Assembly (NCBI GenBank): GCA_002383165.1
Contig: DFXK01000011.1
Location: forward strand, 314,312-378,311
Direction: 5' to 3'
Source: Flavobacteriales bacterium UBA4110
Lineage (GTDB): Bacteria > Bacteroidota > Bacteroidia > Flavobacteriales > Weeksellaceae
Length of the DNA stretch: 64,000 nt
In this document: piece by piece, positions 15,991 through 25,221 of the stretch
Numbering within the stretch: position 1 is the first letter of the stretch
Layout: every line of letters starts with the position of its first letter
Program-made: the position numbers and the translations under genes
The notes under the pieces: generated by a model
What the model was told of the DNA's origin: nothing
Seen by the model: the letters and a program-made list of their open reading frames with translations, nothing else
The model's database searches: none

Positions 15991-16401
15991 ATGTATCCAG
16001 CAGATTTAGTATTGCCAATGAAGGCAGAACTTACAGATAAAGGTTTCCAAGACCTTACAACACCCTCACAAGTTGATGAAGCGCTTAAACAAAGTGGAAC
16101 AACACTATTAGTTATCAATTCCGTTTGTGGCTGTGCGGCAGGCGCTGCAAGACCAGGCGTTTTGTATTCTTTGACCGGTGAGAAAAAGCCCGACCATTTG
16201 GTAACAGCATTTGCAGGTTTTGATACAGAAGCCGTAGCAGAAGCTAGAAGGTTGCTTGCCCCTTTCCCACCAAGCTCACCAGCTGTAGCACTTTTCAAAG
16301 ATGGCGAGTTGGTACACATGCTAGAAAGACACCACATAGAAGGTAATCCTGCAGGCGCAATTGCTGCAAATCTTCAGGCTGCTTTCGATGAGTATTGCTA
16401 A
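15991..16401 (+). CDS. Bacilliredoxin, BrxA/BrxB (YphP/YqiW) family
   Basis: Thioredoxin-like protein of 136 residues. C-G-C at 46-48 is the family active site, which in Bacillus removes bacillithiol from mixed disulfides. Flanking text N-S-V-C-G-C-A-A-G-A-A-R-P and the C-terminal E-R-H-H-I-E-G are family hallmarks. Many flavobacteria carry both this family and bacillithiol genes, so a role in low-molecular-weight thiol redox control is reasonable but inferred. It is a single gene with its own promoter and a strong terminator. Confidence 0.92.
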   Translation: MYPADLVLPMKAELTDKGFQDLTTPSQVDEALKQSGTTLLVINSVCGCAAGAARPGVLYSLTGEKKPDHLVTAFAGFDTEAVAEARRLLAPFPPSSPAVALFKDGELVHMLERHHIEGNPAGAIAANLQAAFDEYC

Positions 16402-16410
16402 GAAAAAATA

Positions 16411-16442
16411 AAAACCAGAATAGAAATATTCTGGTTTTTTTT
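16411..16442 (+). terminator. Intrinsic terminator after the bacilliredoxin gene
   Basis: A 12-bp stem (aaaaccagaata / tattctggtttt) closed by a GAAA tetraloop and followed by a T run. Confidence 0.9.
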
Positions 16443-16560
16443 ATATAAAGTTTCCGGGCAGTGTCACCATAGTGGTCGTTTGAGTATTTTAGATTACACA
16501 GTTTCGGAAAAGAATCTGAGAAAAGTTCATAAATGGACTTTCAGACTTTTCATTATTTTA

Positions 16561-16568
16561 TAAATTTG
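16561..16568 (+). promoter_or_regulatory. -7 promoter element of prs
   Basis: taaatttg matches TAnnTTTG, 13 bases before the prs ATG, implying a very short leader. A TTTC/TTT-rich tract lies upstream but no convincing -33 TTG is seen. Confidence 0.5.
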
Positions 16569-16581
16569 CAAAAAAGTAAAA

Positions 16582-17520
16582 ATGTTAGACCAAGCAAGTT
16601 ATTTGTTCTCTACAAGAACCAGCCACGAGCTGGCAGAAAAAATCGCTCAATCGTATGGGCAGCCCTTAGGCAAGATTAACATTCAGCATTTCAGCGATGG
16701 CGAGTTTGAACCGGTTTTGGAACAATCGGTGAGAGGTGCGAGAGTTTTTCTTATCGCATCCACGTTTCCGCCGGCAGATAATCTTCTGGAATTACTATTA
16801 ATGATTGATGCGGCAAAAAGAGCATCCGCCAAAAATATCACTGTTGTAATTCCTTATTATGGATTGGCAAGGCAGGATAGAAAAGATAAGCCAAGAGCGC
16901 CAATAGGTGCAAAATTAGTGGCCAACCTTCTTACTGCTGCCGGAGCTACAAGAATAATGACTATGGATTTACATGCGGATCAGATTCAGGGCTTTTTCGA
17001 AATTCCTGTGGACCATCTTTATGCATCCACTGTTTTTGTAGATTACATTCAGTCCCTAAAACTAGACAATCTAACTATTGCGTCACCGGATATGGGTGGA
17101 GCAAAAAGAGCGAAGAATTATGCAGGACACCTTGGGGCAGATGTAGTAATAGCGTATAAAGAAAGAAAGAAAGCGAATGTGGTAGAGGAAATGTTCCTTA
17201 TAGGTGATGTGACGGATAAAAACGTAATCCTTATTGATGATATGATTGATACAGCAGGAACACTTTGTAAAGCGGCAGACATCCTGATGGACAAAGGTGC
17301 AAAATCAGTCAGAGCAATGGCAACGCACGGTGTGCTGTCCGGAAAAGCTTACGAAAATATAGAAAATTCTAAATTGCTGGAAGTTATCGTAACAGATTCT
17401 ATTCCGTTAAAAGAGGGCTTATCGTCAAAAATAAAAGTGCTTTCCTGCGCTTCATTGTTTGCAGATGTAATGAAAAGTGTTCACGAGCACAAATCCATAA
17501 GTGATAAATTCATTATTTAA
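16582..17520 (+). CDS. prs: Ribose-phosphate pyrophosphokinase
   Basis: Makes PRPP from ribose 5-phosphate and ATP, feeding purine, pyrimidine, histidine, tryptophan and NAD synthesis. The 312-residue length is normal. Visible motifs are F-S-D-G-E near residue 38-42, the flexible-loop region Y-G-L-A-R-Q-D-R-K-D, M-D-L-H-A-D-Q-I-Q-G-F-F, and the PRPP loop D-D-M-I-D-T-A-G-T at about 219-227. It precedes rplY by 44 bases, but that gene has its own promoter. Confidence 0.96.
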   Translation: MLDQASYLFSTRTSHELAEKIAQSYGQPLGKINIQHFSDGEFEPVLEQSVRGARVFLIASTFPPADNLLELLLMIDAAKRASAKNITVVIPYYGLARQDRKDKPRAPIGAKLVANLLTAAGATRIMTMDLHADQIQGFFEIPVDHLYASTVFVDYIQSLKLDNLTIASPDMGGAKRAKNYAGHLGADVVIAYKERKKANVVEEMFLIGDVTDKNVILIDDMIDTAGTLCKAADILMDKGAKSVRAMATHGVLSGKAYENIENSKLLEVIVTDSIPLKEGLSSKIKVLSCASLFADVMKSVHEHKSISDKFII

Positions 17521-17530
17521 AAAAAATTAC

Positions 17531-17538
17531 TATATTTG
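17531..17538 (+). promoter_or_regulatory. -7 promoter element of rplY
   Basis: tatatttg matches TAnnTTTG and lies 26 bases before the rplY ATG, just after the prs stop codon. Confidence 0.55.
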
Positions 17539-17564
17539 CAACCTCAAATTTTAATCATTATATA

Positions 17565-18206
17565 ATGAAATCAATTACAATTCAAGGTACAAAAAGAGAA
17601 AACGTGGGCAAGAAGTCTACAAAAGCTTTACGTGATGCTGAATTAGTTCCTTGTGTTGTTTATGGTGGTAATGAGCCTTTGAACTTCTCTACAGAAGAGA
17701 AATCTTTCAAAAATCTTGTTTACACGCCTGAAGCACACACGGTATCTATTGAGGTTGACGGACAAACAATTCCTGCTGTTCTTCAGGATATCCAGTTCCA
17801 CCCGATCACAGACAGAATCCTACACGTAGATTTCTATCAATTATCAGAAGATAAGCCTGTAATTATGGAAGTTCCTGTAAGAATCACTGGACGCTCTAAA
17901 GGTGTTGTTGCCGGAGGTGTTCTTAGACAATCATTCAGAAAACTGAAAGTTAAAGCTATACCTGCAAACTTGCCAGATGAGATCGTGGTAGATGTAACGC
18001 CTTTAAGAATTGGTAACAAACTTTATGTTGCTGCTCTTAAAAACGAAGCGTACACGTTTATGCATCCAGACAATGCAGTAGTTGCTGCTGTTAAGATGTC
18101 TAGAAATGCAATGAAAGGCGGTGCTGCTGCAATGGAAGATGAAGATGAAGAAGAAGTAACAGAGGGAGCAGCAGAAGCTACAACTGAGGAAACTTCAGCA
18201 GAATAA
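17565..18206 (+). CDS. rplY: 50S ribosomal protein L25 / general stress protein Ctc
   Basis: Binds 5S rRNA in the large subunit. The 213-residue protein is the long two-domain (TL5/Ctc) form: an N-terminal L25 domain of about 95 residues (G-K-K-S-T-K-A-L-R-D-A-E-L-V-P-C-V-V-Y-G) and a C-terminal beta domain, followed by an acidic Glu/Ala-rich tail of about 30 residues. It sits after prs as in many Bacteroidota. A strong terminator follows. Confidence 0.95.
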   Translation: MKSITIQGTKRENVGKKSTKALRDAELVPCVVYGGNEPLNFSTEEKSFKNLVYTPEAHTVSIEVDGQTIPAVLQDIQFHPITDRILHVDFYQLSEDKPVIMEVPVRITGRSKGVVAGGVLRQSFRKLKVKAIPANLPDEIVVDVTPLRIGNKLYVAALKNEAYTFMHPDNAVVAAVKMSRNAMKGGAAAMEDEDEEEVTEGAAEATTEETSAE

Positions 18207-18227
18207 TAGAAAATCATCAAAAAATAC

Positions 18228-18260
18228 AAAGCCGTGGAATTTTTTCCACGGCTTTTTTTT
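18228..18260 (+). terminator. Intrinsic terminator after rplY
   Basis: A 12-bp stem (aaagccgtggaa / ttccacggcttt) with a TTTT loop and a following T run. Confidence 0.92.
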
Positions 18261-18295
18261 ATACCTTTATTTTTAAAATAATAAAAATTTTGAAT

Positions 18296-19117
18296 ATGAA
18301 AAAACTTTTACTTCCGGTATTATTTGCTTCTTTTTTGGCAAATGCGCAAACTACGGTTTTTACCGAAAATTTTGAAGATATAACCGACTTGCAAGATGCG
18401 GGTTGGACATTGTATAATGATTCTAATATACCCTATGACACTTATGCCACGGCATTCCCTGATGCATGGAGAATCATTGCCTGGACTAATGAAAGTGGAA
18501 ATAAGGTAGCCTCTTCTCCATCTTGGTTTTCAACTATTACTCCTGCCGATAGATGGCTTATAACTCCGGCAATAACAATTCCTGCCAATTCTACCGTTTC
18601 GTTGGAATATTTTGCAAGATCCCACGATGATAGCCCCTATGATGATGGTTTTAAGTTGAAAATCTCCACAACAATAAAGGATAAATCTGCTTTTTCAAAT
18701 ATTCAAACCGTAGATCATGCAGTTAACTCTTCCATAGTTTCCTTAGAACCTTATACTGTAGATTTGTCATCATATGTAGGAAAAACTGTTTATCTGGCTT
18801 GGGTAAATGATTATACCAACGGAAATTTACTCAGTATTGATGATATTATTATTTCTGCAACTTCTTTAGGTGTCAGCGATGTGAAAAAGAAAAATCTTTC
18901 TCTATATCCCAATCCGACAAAAGATTATTTCCAGTTATCTAATAATAGAGGGAAAATAAATGTAGTTAAAATTTATGATATTTCCGGAATACTAGTGAAA
19001 GAAATGCAGGTACAAAATTCCGGGAAGTATAATGTATCTGATTTGAAAACAGGTGTTTATAATGTGTCTGTGGAAGATACAAAATCAACACAGAATATCA
19101 AGTTGATCAAAAAATAA
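18296..19117 (+). CDS. Secreted choice-of-anchor J-like protein with T9SS type A sorting domain
   Basis: A 273-residue secreted protein. The start is taken at ATG 18296 (M-K-K-L-L-L-P), not the in-frame TTG six bases earlier, because it gives a regular signal peptide ending near N-A-Q. Residues about 20-180 form a beta-sandwich region with F-T-E-N-F-E-D and W-L-I-T-P-A-I, as in choice-of-anchor J (cleaved adhesin-like) domains. The last 75 residues are a type A sorting domain (L-Y-P-N-P-T-K-D-Y-F, then G-V-Y-N-V-S-V and a basic end), so export is expected by the type IX system to the surface or medium. Ligand unknown. Confidence 0.85.
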   Translation: MKKLLLPVLFASFLANAQTTVFTENFEDITDLQDAGWTLYNDSNIPYDTYATAFPDAWRIIAWTNESGNKVASSPSWFSTITPADRWLITPAITIPANSTVSLEYFARSHDDSPYDDGFKLKISTTIKDKSAFSNIQTVDHAVNSSIVSLEPYTVDLSSYVGKTVYLAWVNDYTNGNLLSIDDIIISATSLGVSDVKKKNLSLYPNPTKDYFQLSNNRGKINVVKIYDISGILVKEMQVQNSGKYNVSDLKTGVYNVSVEDTKSTQNIKLIKK

Positions 19118-19292
19118 TATTATCCGATCAAAAAATCAAGGGATATCCAATCGGTTATCCTTTTTTGTTTTACATTCTTCCCAAAATAGAATCTACCGAA
19201 GGAAAAAGATGCCTGTAAAACGGTGTTGTCCTTGAGAATTTGATATTTGAACTTTCCTGATAACAGTACCTTTTTCCCAACTCAAAATTTAT

Positions 19293-19300
19293 TATATTTG
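19293..19300 (+). promoter_or_regulatory. -7 promoter element of the GH3-family gene
   Basis: tatatttg matches TAnnTTTG and lies only 6 bases before the ATG at 19307, so the transcript would be nearly leaderless. Confidence 0.5.
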
Positions 19301-19306
19301 TGAAGC

Positions 19307-20824
19307 ATGGCAACAAAGGCTCTTTTTAATACATTGGTCAATTGGTTTATCCGTCAAAGGATAGATCAGATAGAACATTTTATAAAATTTCCTGTGGAAA
19401 CTCAGGAGGGACTTTTGTTTTCTCAGTTGTTCCATGCCGAGGAAACCGAGTATGGGCAGAAGTATGGCTTCAGTACCATTTCTAATTACAGGGATTTCCA
19501 GAGAAAAGTACCTGTAGTTTGTTATGAAGACTTTGAACCGTATATAGAAAAGGCGAGACAAGGGCAGAAAGATATCATCTGGCCCGGACTAATAAAGCAG
19601 TTTGCAAAATCTTCCGGAACTACCAATGCCAAAAGCAAATACATCCCTATTACAGTAGAAAGTTTGGAAGATTGTCACTACAAAGCTGGGAAAGATATGG
19701 TTTCCATTTATGTTAATAATCATCCTCAAAGTGAGCTTTTTCAGCATAAGAACCTAAGGCTGGGAGGAAGTGCGGAAACTTACCAAGATTTCAATACAAA
19801 ATTTGGAGACCTTTCTGCGATTCTTATTGAGAATCTTCCGTTTTGGGTAGAGATCATCAACACACCTAATAAAAAAATTTCTTTGATGTCCGAGTGGGAA
19901 AGTAAGATGAAGGCAATCATTACGGAGGTTAGGAATGAAGATGTAGGCAGTCTTACAGGTGTTCCAAGCTGGATGATGGTACTTTTGCAAAGAACATTGC
20001 AGGAAACCAGAAAACAAAACATAGGTGAGCTGTGGCCCAATCTGGAAGTGTTTTTTCACGGCGGCATCAGCTTCAAACCCTATAAAAATCAGTATAAGGA
20101 AATCATCGGAAAGAACATCCGGTATTATGAGATCTATAATGCGTCAGAAGGCTTTTTTGGCATTCAGGATCAGTCAGGAAGCGATGAGATGCTGCTAATG
20201 CTGGATTATGGTATTTTCTACGAATTTATCCCGATGGATCAGTATTATGTCGGTAGCAGGGAAGCTATTCCGATTTCTGAGGTTGAATTGGGTAAAAACT
20301 ATGCAGTTGTTATCAGTACCAATGGAGGGTTATGGCGCTATCTTATTGGCGATACGGTTAGGTTTACATCACTCCATCCTTACAGGATTAAGATTTCCGG
20401 CAGAACGAAACATTACATCAATGCGTTTGGCGAAGAATTGATGATCGACAATGTGGAAACAGCACTAAAAATAACGTGTGAAAACCTGGATGTAACCATA
20501 TCGGATTACACTGGTGCTCCCGTTTTTATGACCAACAGTTCAAAAGGCTGCCACGAGTGGGTCTTCGAATTTACTAGACAACCAGCCTGTCTTAATACTT
20601 TTAGTGATATGTTTGACAGAACACTCAAAACGCTCAACTCTGATTATGAAGCTAAGCGTTACAATGATATCACACTGCGAAAACCAATAATCCATGTAGC
20701 AAGACCAAATCTTTTTTATGAATGGATGGCAAGCCGCGGAAAATTAGGCGGACAGAACAAGGTTCCCAGACTCAGCAATGACCGTGCATATATAGAACCT
20801 TTGCTCAAGCTGAACGAGCTATAA
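19307..20824 (+). CDS. GH3-family (auxin-responsive promoter-like) acyl-adenylating protein
   Basis: A 505-residue member of the GH3 family of the adenylate-forming superfamily. Plant members join jasmonate or auxin to amino acids; the bacterial substrate is unknown. The N-terminal domain has A-K-S-S-G-T-T-N-A-K-S-K (the ATP phosphate loop, about residues 101-112), Y-N-A-S-E-G-F-F-G is the second nucleotide motif, and Y-L-I-G-D-T-V-R-F and R-T-K-H-Y-I-N-A-F-G-E-E complete the set. Stands alone between a T9SS protein and the convergent recN. The 19118-19292 gap shows no gene. Confidence 0.88.
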   Translation: MATKALFNTLVNWFIRQRIDQIEHFIKFPVETQEGLLFSQLFHAEETEYGQKYGFSTISNYRDFQRKVPVVCYEDFEPYIEKARQGQKDIIWPGLIKQFAKSSGTTNAKSKYIPITVESLEDCHYKAGKDMVSIYVNNHPQSELFQHKNLRLGGSAETYQDFNTKFGDLSAILIENLPFWVEIINTPNKKISLMSEWESKMKAIITEVRNEDVGSLTGVPSWMMVLLQRTLQETRKQNIGELWPNLEVFFHGGISFKPYKNQYKEIIGKNIRYYEIYNASEGFFGIQDQSGSDEMLLMLDYGIFYEFIPMDQYYVGSREAIPISEVELGKNYAVVISTNGGLWRYLIGDTVRFTSLHPYRIKISGRTKHYINAFGEELMIDNVETALKITCENLDVTISDYTGAPVFMTNSSKGCHEWVFEFTRQPACLNTFSDMFDRTLKTLNSDYEAKRYNDITLRKPIIHVARPNLFYEWMASRGKLGGQNKVPRLSNDRAYIEPLLKLNEL

Positions 20825-20892
20825 TGTACATTTTGAAGGTTCTGAAACTGTAAAGTATTTCAGCATCCTTACTGGTGATGGTCTAAGTATAT

Positions 20893-22545
20893 TTAATGAT
20901 TAATTAGCTCTTTAGCCTGTGAAATAGCGGCGTCGGTAATTTTAGATCCGGAAATAAGCTGGGCAATTTCATTAAGTTTCTCCTCATCAGAAAGTTTCAC
21001 AATGGTCGTCTTTGTTATACCATTTTCGTCATATTTAACAACCTTATAATTCTCATTTCCTTTTGCAGCCACCTGGGCAAGATGCGTAATCACGATGAGC
21101 TGAAGATCATTGGCCATTTCCTGCATCAGTTTTCCCATTTCTTCGGCAATTCTACCGGAAACACCAGTATCAATCTCATCAAGAATCAGAGTTGGCAAAG
21201 CATTGTTTTCGGCCATTATTTTTTTGATGGCGAGCATTACCCTAGATCTTTCTCCACCGGAAACAGCATTCTGAATCGGCTTCAGCGGAAATCCGGAATT
21301 AGCCTGAAATAATATCTGAATAGCATTCTTTCCAAACGTGTTAAATTGTGAAGAATCTGTGATATCGATTTTAAGAGTCGCTTTCTCCAGACCAAGTTTA
21401 TGGAAAATTTCTTTAGCCTTATTTTCAAGATCGGAAGAATGTTTCAGTCGGCTTTCAGTCAGTTTTTTGCTCAGGTTTTGTAACTGAATTTCTGCTTTGC
21501 TGATCAGTTTTTCTTTTTCGTGAATGAGATTTTCTACATCTTCCAGAGAGTTTTGGCTGGCGGCTAATTCTTCCCGGATGGCTATAAGTCCTTGGATATC
21601 ATCTGTCTGATGTTTCAGAAACAAAGCATTGATTCTGTTTATGGAGCTAATAAGCTGCTGAAGTAATGCCGGATTAATCTCAAGATTTTCCGCTTTATCT
21701 TCCAGCTCTGCATTGATGTCTTTGATTTCTAGATAAGAAGCTTCCAGCCTTTGGCTCAACTCCCCATAATCAGATGAAAGCTCGGAAAGTTTAGAGATTT
21801 TATTTCGGATATCGAAAAGTCCTGGTAAGATTCCAAACTCTTCGGCATTAAGTTTTGATAACGATTGTGAAAGCTGCTCGCTGATCTGGTCTGCATTTTC
21901 CTGTATGCTCAGCTGATTTTGTAAGTCAGAGAAATCAATTTGATCCAGATTGGCTTCTTCCAATTCTGTTAGAAGAAAGTTTTTATAATCGGATTCTTTA
22001 TTGCTTTCGGACAGTGTTTTCTTTAACTGATCTATATCTTTTTTTGCTTTCAAGTATTCATTAAAGACACTTTGATAGTCGGAGAGCAAACTGCTGTTTT
22101 TTGCCAATCCGTCCAAGATTCCAAACTGAAAAGATTCGGTGAAAAGATCCGAGGTTTCAAATTGAGAATGGATGTCAATAAGCCTAGACGACAATTCTTT
22201 TAGAATGTCCAAAGTTACAGGAACATCATTGATAAAAGCACGCGATTTTCCACCCGGAGCTATTTCTCTGCGGATGATGGTCTGTGGTTCAAAATCCAAA
22301 TCATTGTTATCAAAAAAAGATTTGAAACTATCGTCAATGCTGAATTCGGTTTCCACAATACTTTTTGAATCGGCTTTGGCAAATGATTTCGCATCGGCTC
22401 TTTCTCCCATTAGCAGACGGAGTGCACCGAGAATAATGGATTTCCCGGCACCTGTCTCACCTGTAATCACCTGAAGTCCAGTCTTGAGATCAATTTCCAG
22501 CCTGTCAATAAGCGCAAAATTCTGAATAAAAATTCTTGAAAGCAT
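20893..22545 (-). CDS. recN: DNA repair protein RecN
   Basis: SMC-like ATPase that acts early in double-strand break repair. The 550-residue length is typical. Walker A G-E-T-G-A-G-K-S at about 29-36, a coiled-coil middle from about 150 to 370, the signature region S-G-G-E-R-S-R-V, and Walker B L-I-L-D-E-I-D-T-G-V-S-G are all visible. It is the last gene of a minus-strand block bamD-rpoZ-coaBC-DUF4835-recN. Confidence 0.95.
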   Translation of the reverse strand: MLSRIFIQNFALIDRLEIDLKTGLQVITGETGAGKSIILGALRLLMGERADAKSFAKADSKSIVETEFSIDDSFKSFFDNNDLDFEPQTIIRREIAPGGKSRAFINDVPVTLDILKELSSRLIDIHSQFETSDLFTESFQFGILDGLAKNSSLLSDYQSVFNEYLKAKKDIDQLKKTLSESNKESDYKNFLLTELEEANLDQIDFSDLQNQLSIQENADQISEQLSQSLSKLNAEEFGILPGLFDIRNKISKLSELSSDYGELSQRLEASYLEIKDINAELEDKAENLEINPALLQQLISSINRINALFLKHQTDDIQGLIAIREELAASQNSLEDVENLIHEKEKLISKAEIQLQNLSKKLTESRLKHSSDLENKAKEIFHKLGLEKATLKIDITDSSQFNTFGKNAIQILFQANSGFPLKPIQNAVSGGERSRVMLAIKKIMAENNALPTLILDEIDTGVSGRIAEEMGKLMQEMANDLQLIVITHLAQVAAKGNENYKVVKYDENGITKTTIVKLSDEEKLNEIAQLISGSKITDAAISQAKELINH

Positions 22546-22548
22546 TTC

Positions 22549-22583
22549 TTAATTATTAATAGTCAATTTTTAATTAATAATTA
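22549..22583 (-). repeat. Short AT-rich inverted repeat between the DUF4835 gene and recN
   Basis: taattattaat at 22550-22560 and attaataatta at 22573-22583 are exact inverted copies around a 12-base loop, and the units are again about 7 bases (ttaatta, ttaatag, tcaattt). The right arm overlaps the stop codon of the DUF4835 gene. Confidence 0.5.
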
Positions 22584-23492
22584 TTTCCACTTATCCCATT
22601 TGGTGTCAATATCCTTTGGAGAGAATACACTCATCAGGGATTTTAGCTCGCTGATATTTACCGAAGTATTTGGCCCTGAATTAAATATGTTAAATATTTC
22701 GGTGCTTTTTGTTTCCATGAAAACAGAAAATGGATAGTTCATCTGGAAATTGTTTTCATAGAATTTCAATTGCATTAGAGATTCTGCAATGGTTTTCTTT
22801 GCAGGATTCTGATCTTGTCTTGCAAGATTGTCGAGGCCGGCTCTGTGATAGCTGTAATACACTGTTCGGAGGGTAGACGTGCTTTCATTCTGAAGACCTG
22901 AAATCAGCGCACCTCTGTTTCTCTGGCTTTCCATAGCATTCCATCCGCTATAATTCTGATTCTGAGAATTTTGGGCTATTTTAAAAGCTTTGTCGAACCA
23001 AGGCTGTCCGCCTTTTAGCTGAAAACTGTCTGCGTCGTATCCAAGAATCAGATATACATAAAAACTCACCACATCAATGAGGTTTTTCCCGGAAAATTGC
23101 CTTTCATTGAAAACCAGATTTTCATTTTCATTATACTCGAAGGTGAAATTGGTATCGTTGATGTTCATCAGTGGTGTTTCGTACTGAGAATTGAAAACAG
23201 GACGCGTAGCCTGAACTACAATCGATCCTTTGAAGCTGTTGTTAGTGGGCCTTTCGGAAATCACTACAGCAAAATTGCATTTGATCTTTTCGAAGTTCTG
23301 AAGTTTTTTTCCCGTCCAGCTTGTATTATTAATGAAATCTCTTAATGACTTTTCCAGTATTCTAAAAACTTGTGTGTTACTTCCTGCAATCTGTTGGTTG
23401 TTAATCTGTACGTTTGCCAAAAGTTCTTGGGAATAAATACTTTGGCATAAAAGCATTGCAAAGAATATGTAAAGTGATTTTTTCATTCGCAT
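22581..23492 (-). CDS. DUF4835 / PorD-like protein, probable T9SS accessory
   Basis: A 303-residue exported protein with a signal peptide ending near Y-S-Q-E. The L-L-A-N-V-Q-I-N-N-Q-Q-I-A-G-S-N start, F-x-x-L-E-K-S-L-R-D-F-I-N-N-T-x-W and the middle Y-x-Y-L-I-L-G-Y-D-A-D-S-F match the DUF4835 family, which current annotation links to the type IX secretion system as PorD; I rely on memory for that link. Position between coaBC and recN is the usual one in flavobacteria. Either of two in-frame ATGs (23492, 23486) could be the start; the second gives a more regular signal peptide. Confidence 0.8.
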   Translation of the reverse strand: MRMKKSLYIFFAMLLCQSIYSQELLANVQINNQQIAGSNTQVFRILEKSLRDFINNTSWTGKKLQNFEKIKCNFAVVISERPTNNSFKGSIVVQATRPVFNSQYETPLMNINDTNFTFEYNENENLVFNERQFSGKNLIDVVSFYVYLILGYDADSFQLKGGQPWFDKAFKIAQNSQNQNYSGWNAMESQRNRGALISGLQNESTSTLRTVYYSYHRAGLDNLARQDQNPAKKTIAESLMQLKFYENNFQMNYPFSVFMETKSTEIFNIFNSGPNTSVNISELKSLMSVFSPKDIDTKWDKWK

Positions 23493-23576
23493 AAAAAGTG
23501 TTTGTAAAAATAAGGATTCTTTCCTAAAGATTATGATTCAAAAGGATAAAATGATAACGTAAAAGGTTCTGATTTG

Positions 23577-24770
23577 TTACAATTTCTGCGCAATAAAGTT
23601 CAGAATGTCGCGGGCAACTTCTTCTTTTGATTTTAATGTAAAAGACTGTTCTTCAGTTGGGGTAAATATTTTGATTTTATTGGTAGCATTTGCAAAGCCT
23701 GCACCTTCGTCCCGAAGAGAGTTTAGGATAATCATATCTAAGTTTTTCTTCACAAGTTTTCCTTTGGCGTTTTCTTCTTCATTTTGAGTTTCCAAGGCAA
23801 AACCTACCAGGAACTGATGGGTCTTTTTCTCGCCCATCGTTCTCAGGATATCTTTATTTTTGATAAGCTCTATCGTGAGTTCATCATCATTCTTTTTTAT
23901 TTTTTCTGTTGCTTTTATTTTTGGAGTATAATCTGCGACGGCAGCGCTCATTATAGCAATATCCGTATTTTCATAATGTTTGAAAACTTCATCAAACATT
24001 TCCTGTGCAGAGGTGACTCTGTAAACGGCAATGTTTTTATCATTGGTTTTCTGAAAAGAAGGTCCGGATATTAAAGTGACTTCGGCACCTCTTTTCGCTG
24101 CTTCTTTTGCAAGATCAAAGCCCATTTTGCCTGAGGAATGATTCCCGATAAATCTTACAGGGTCAATATTTTCATAAGTCGGACCTGCGGTAATCAGGAT
24201 TTTTTTTCCTGCAAATGCCGGATCTATATTAATAAACTCATTTCCAACAGATTTGAAAATGGTTTCCGGCTCGGCCAATCTGCCTTGACCGATCAGTCCG
24301 CTTGCGAGTTCTCCATATTCCGCTGGAATAATTTTGTGTCCAAAACTTTCTGCAATATTTAGATTTCTGACCACAGCAGGGTGGGCATACATATCAAGAT
24401 CCATCGCTGGAGCAATGATAACAGGACATTTTGCAGACATGTAAACCGCCATCAGGAAATTGTCACAGATTCCATTGGCTATTTTTGCCAGAGTATTAGC
24501 TGTGCAAGGCGCTATCAGCATCACATCTGCCCAGAGTGCCAGTTCTACATGGTTATTCCAGGTTTTATTTTCGTCATAAAAGTCAGTATAAACCTTATTC
24601 CTGCTAAGGGTGGACAGAGTAAGTGGCGAGACGAAATCTTCCGTGGATTTGGTCATTACAATTCTCACTTCTGCTCCTGCTTTCACGAAATCTCTTACAA
24701 GGTAATTGATTTTATAGGCTGCAATTCCGCCGGTGATCCCGATAATGATCTTTTTGTTCTCCAAGCTCAT
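23577..24770 (-). CDS. coaBC: Bifunctional phosphopantothenoylcysteine decarboxylase / phosphopantothenate--cysteine ligase
   Basis: Two successive steps of coenzyme A synthesis. The N-terminal flavin-dependent CoaC half (about 1-180) starts G-I-T-G-G-I-A-A-Y-K and has N-H-V-E-L with the catalytic histidine and P-A-M-D-L-D-M-Y. The C-terminal CoaB half has I-T-A-G-P-T-Y-E-N-I-D-P-V-R and N-H-S-S-G-K-M-G. The 397-residue length is normal. coaX, the kinase for the first step of the same pathway, is also in this window (35438). Confidence 0.95.
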   Translation of the reverse strand: MSLENKKIIIGITGGIAAYKINYLVRDFVKAGAEVRIVMTKSTEDFVSPLTLSTLSRNKVYTDFYDENKTWNNHVELALWADVMLIAPCTANTLAKIANGICDNFLMAVYMSAKCPVIIAPAMDLDMYAHPAVVRNLNIAESFGHKIIPAEYGELASGLIGQGRLAEPETIFKSVGNEFINIDPAFAGKKILITAGPTYENIDPVRFIGNHSSGKMGFDLAKEAAKRGAEVTLISGPSFQKTNDKNIAVYRVTSAQEMFDEVFKHYENTDIAIMSAAVADYTPKIKATEKIKKNDDELTIELIKNKDILRTMGEKKTHQFLVGFALETQNEEENAKGKLVKKNLDMIILNSLRDEGAGFANATNKIKIFTPTEEQSFTLKSKEEVARDILNFIAQKL

Positions 24771-24815
24771 TTGCTTCTGATATTTATCAACGAAAGTATT
24801 AATAATTTTACTAAC

Positions 24816-24843
24816 AAAAAAACCGTTTCAAATGAAACGGTTT
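24816..24843 (-). terminator. Intrinsic terminator after rpoZ (minus strand)
   Basis: An 11-bp stem (aaaccgtttca / tgaaacggttt) with a 2-base loop, followed on the minus strand by a T run. It separates rpoZ from coaBC. Confidence 0.85.
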
Positions 24844-24861
24844 GTATTATGAATTGAAAAT

Positions 24862-25185
24862 TTATTTCTTTTCTTCAGTTTTTCTGAAATAGATTTCATC
24901 ATCCAGCCATTCTTTGATCGCAATAGATGTTGGCTTAGGAAGTTTTTCGTAATGTTTAGAGATCTCTATTTGCTCTCTGTTTTCGAAAACTTCTTCCAAA
25001 GTAGAGTTGTGAACAGCAAACTCATCCAGTTTCCCGTGCAGTTCGGAACGGATTTCTGCATTGATCTGTTCGGCTCTTTTACCCATGATCACGATAGCTT
25101 CATAGATGCTGCCAACTTTTTCTTCGATTTTATCTTTGTCGTAAGTAATTGTACTTACTTCAGCTTTTGTATCTTTAACACTCAT
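24862..25185 (-). CDS. rpoZ: RNA polymerase omega subunit (Bacteroidota type)
   Basis: Small subunit that helps assemble RNA polymerase. The 107-residue protein has G-S-I-Y-E-A-I-V-I-M-G-K-R-A-E-Q-I-N, the conserved helix of the family, and the Bacteroidota-specific C-terminal part. It lies between bamD and coaBC, its usual place in this group. The start gives M-S-V-K-D-T-K. Confidence 0.9.
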   Translation of the reverse strand: MSVKDTKAEVSTITYDKDKIEEKVGSIYEAIVIMGKRAEQINAEIRSELHGKLDEFAVHNSTLEEVFENREQIEISKHYEKLPKPTSIAIKEWLDDEIYFRKTEEKK

Positions 25186-25221
25186 TGGGCGAAATTATTT
25201 TTGAGAATGCAAATATAGTAA